From Palsa-506 sp963786975 (GTDB lineage: Bacteria; Actinomycetota; Actinomycetes; Streptosporangiales; Streptosporangiaceae), in the NCBI GenBank assembly GCA_963786975.1, contig CAWBBE010000011.1, positions 248,001 through 312,000 of the forward strand: 64,000 bases of DNA, written 5' to 3'. This document shows positions 63,666 through 64,000 of this stretch, one piece after another (the stretch's first letter is position 1; every line of letters begins with the position of its first letter). The notes beneath the pieces were generated by a model, which was given only the letters and a program-made list of their open reading frames with translations, did no database searches and was not told the DNA's origin. A program made the translations under genes and the position numbers.

Positions 63666-64000
63666 GACCGGCTCCCGGCCAGGTAGCCGTCGCCGTCGTA
63701 CCGGCGCGCGGCCGGCCCGAACTGCGGCAGCCACTCGGCTTGCGCGGCCAGCATCTTGTCGGCCATCTCGTGAATCTTCGGCAGCGTCGACATCGCGCTG
63801 GTCAGCGGGTCCAGCGCGACCGCGGCATGCACCAGCTCGCGGCTGCCGGTCATCGCGGCCCGCACAGTCAGCCGCTGCACCGCGATCTGCACCTCGTTCA
63901 GCGCCGCGCAGGCCGGCGGCAGCGCGCCGTACCGGACCGGCCGGACGCCCGCGGCGTCGGCCACGCAGGCCACTTCGACGCACGCGTCCGGCGCCAGGTT
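63662..64000 (-). CDS. GH4 family alpha-galactosidase/glucosidase (C-terminal part)
   Basis: The 112 codons in the window are the C-terminus of an NAD-dependent glycosidase family 4 enzyme: NLAPDACVEVACVADAAG, ALPPACAALNEVQIAVQRLT, ELVHAAVALDPLTSAMSTLP, AEWLPQF. The gene continues beyond the right edge. It is translationally coupled (ATGA) to the secreted GH114 gene, suggesting that a polymer cut outside is finished inside the cell. Confidence 0.85.
   Translation of the reverse strand, partial: NLAPDACVEVACVADAAGVRPVRYGALPPACAALNEVQIAVQRLTVRAAMTGSRELVHAAVALDPLTSAMSTLPKIHEMADKMLAAQAEWLPQFGPAARRYDGDGYLAGSRS

Overview
The window is a very high-GC chromosomal segment with actinobacterial gene content: GTG/TTG starts, ATGA/GTGA start-stop overlaps, SCO6745-, DUF1707- and MmcQ-type proteins, a LigD-type repair pair, SpoIIE/REC phosphatase signalling and a Prm/Mim-type binuclear-iron monooxygenase. 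A filamentous or soil actinomycete is the best guess. No rRNA, tRNA, CRISPR array or complete insertion sequence was found.

Layout. 0-16 kb: partial PaiB-like regulator, large secreted GH15 glucoamylase/glucodextranase, CPT-like kinase, NDH-2, aldo/keto reductase, split LigD (phosphoesterase-ligase plus polymerase), Tyr phosphatase, secreted S33 hydrolase and a secreted protein of unknown role. 16-22 kb: three-gene signalling operon (REC-SpoIIE, histidine kinase, CheY-like regulator), then E1 alpha/beta of a 2-oxoacid or acetoin dehydrogenase. 22-29 kb: internally deleted AAA/TPR gene, hydrolase, CorA transporter, a one-pass membrane protein with a long repetitive tail, acetate transporter. 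29.3-32.7 kb: accessory-looking patch with an HNH remnant, small orphan genes and a pentapeptide-repeat membrane protein. 32.7-44.5 kb: monooxygenase locus: AcoR/MimR-type activator, two near-identical palindromic operators flanking a Gln-rich small gene, then prmA (hydroxylase large), reductase, hydroxylase small, coupling protein, amidohydrolase, DUF59 protein, zinc alcohol dehydrogenase and a dedicated GroEL. 44.5-52.9 kb: NRAMP transporter, NRDE and YjbQ proteins, divergent IlvD/Edd dehydratase and polyol dehydrogenase, a fused two-component gene. 52.9-64 kb: FAD alditol oxidase, enoyl-CoA hydratase, YciI protein, form-II molybdenum hydroxylase (L-S-M), two tandem membrane-anchored esterases, and a GH114/GH4 glycosidase pair.

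How it fits together. The monooxygenase locus is a self-contained route for oxidising a small alkane, ketone or similar substrate, with its own activator, operators, iron-sulfur and chaperonin helpers and downstream dehydrogenase/hydrolase. The acetate transporter, the E1 pair and the molybdenum hydroxylase would suit oxidative growth on small carbon compounds, but that link is inference.

Caution. Many genes are interrupted by single-base insertions or deletions that leave the flanking protein sequence intact. They are most frequent at 40.3-51.3 kb and extreme in the dehydratase gene at 47.2-49.0 kb. This looks more like sequence error than gene decay, so several genes below are described across frames.
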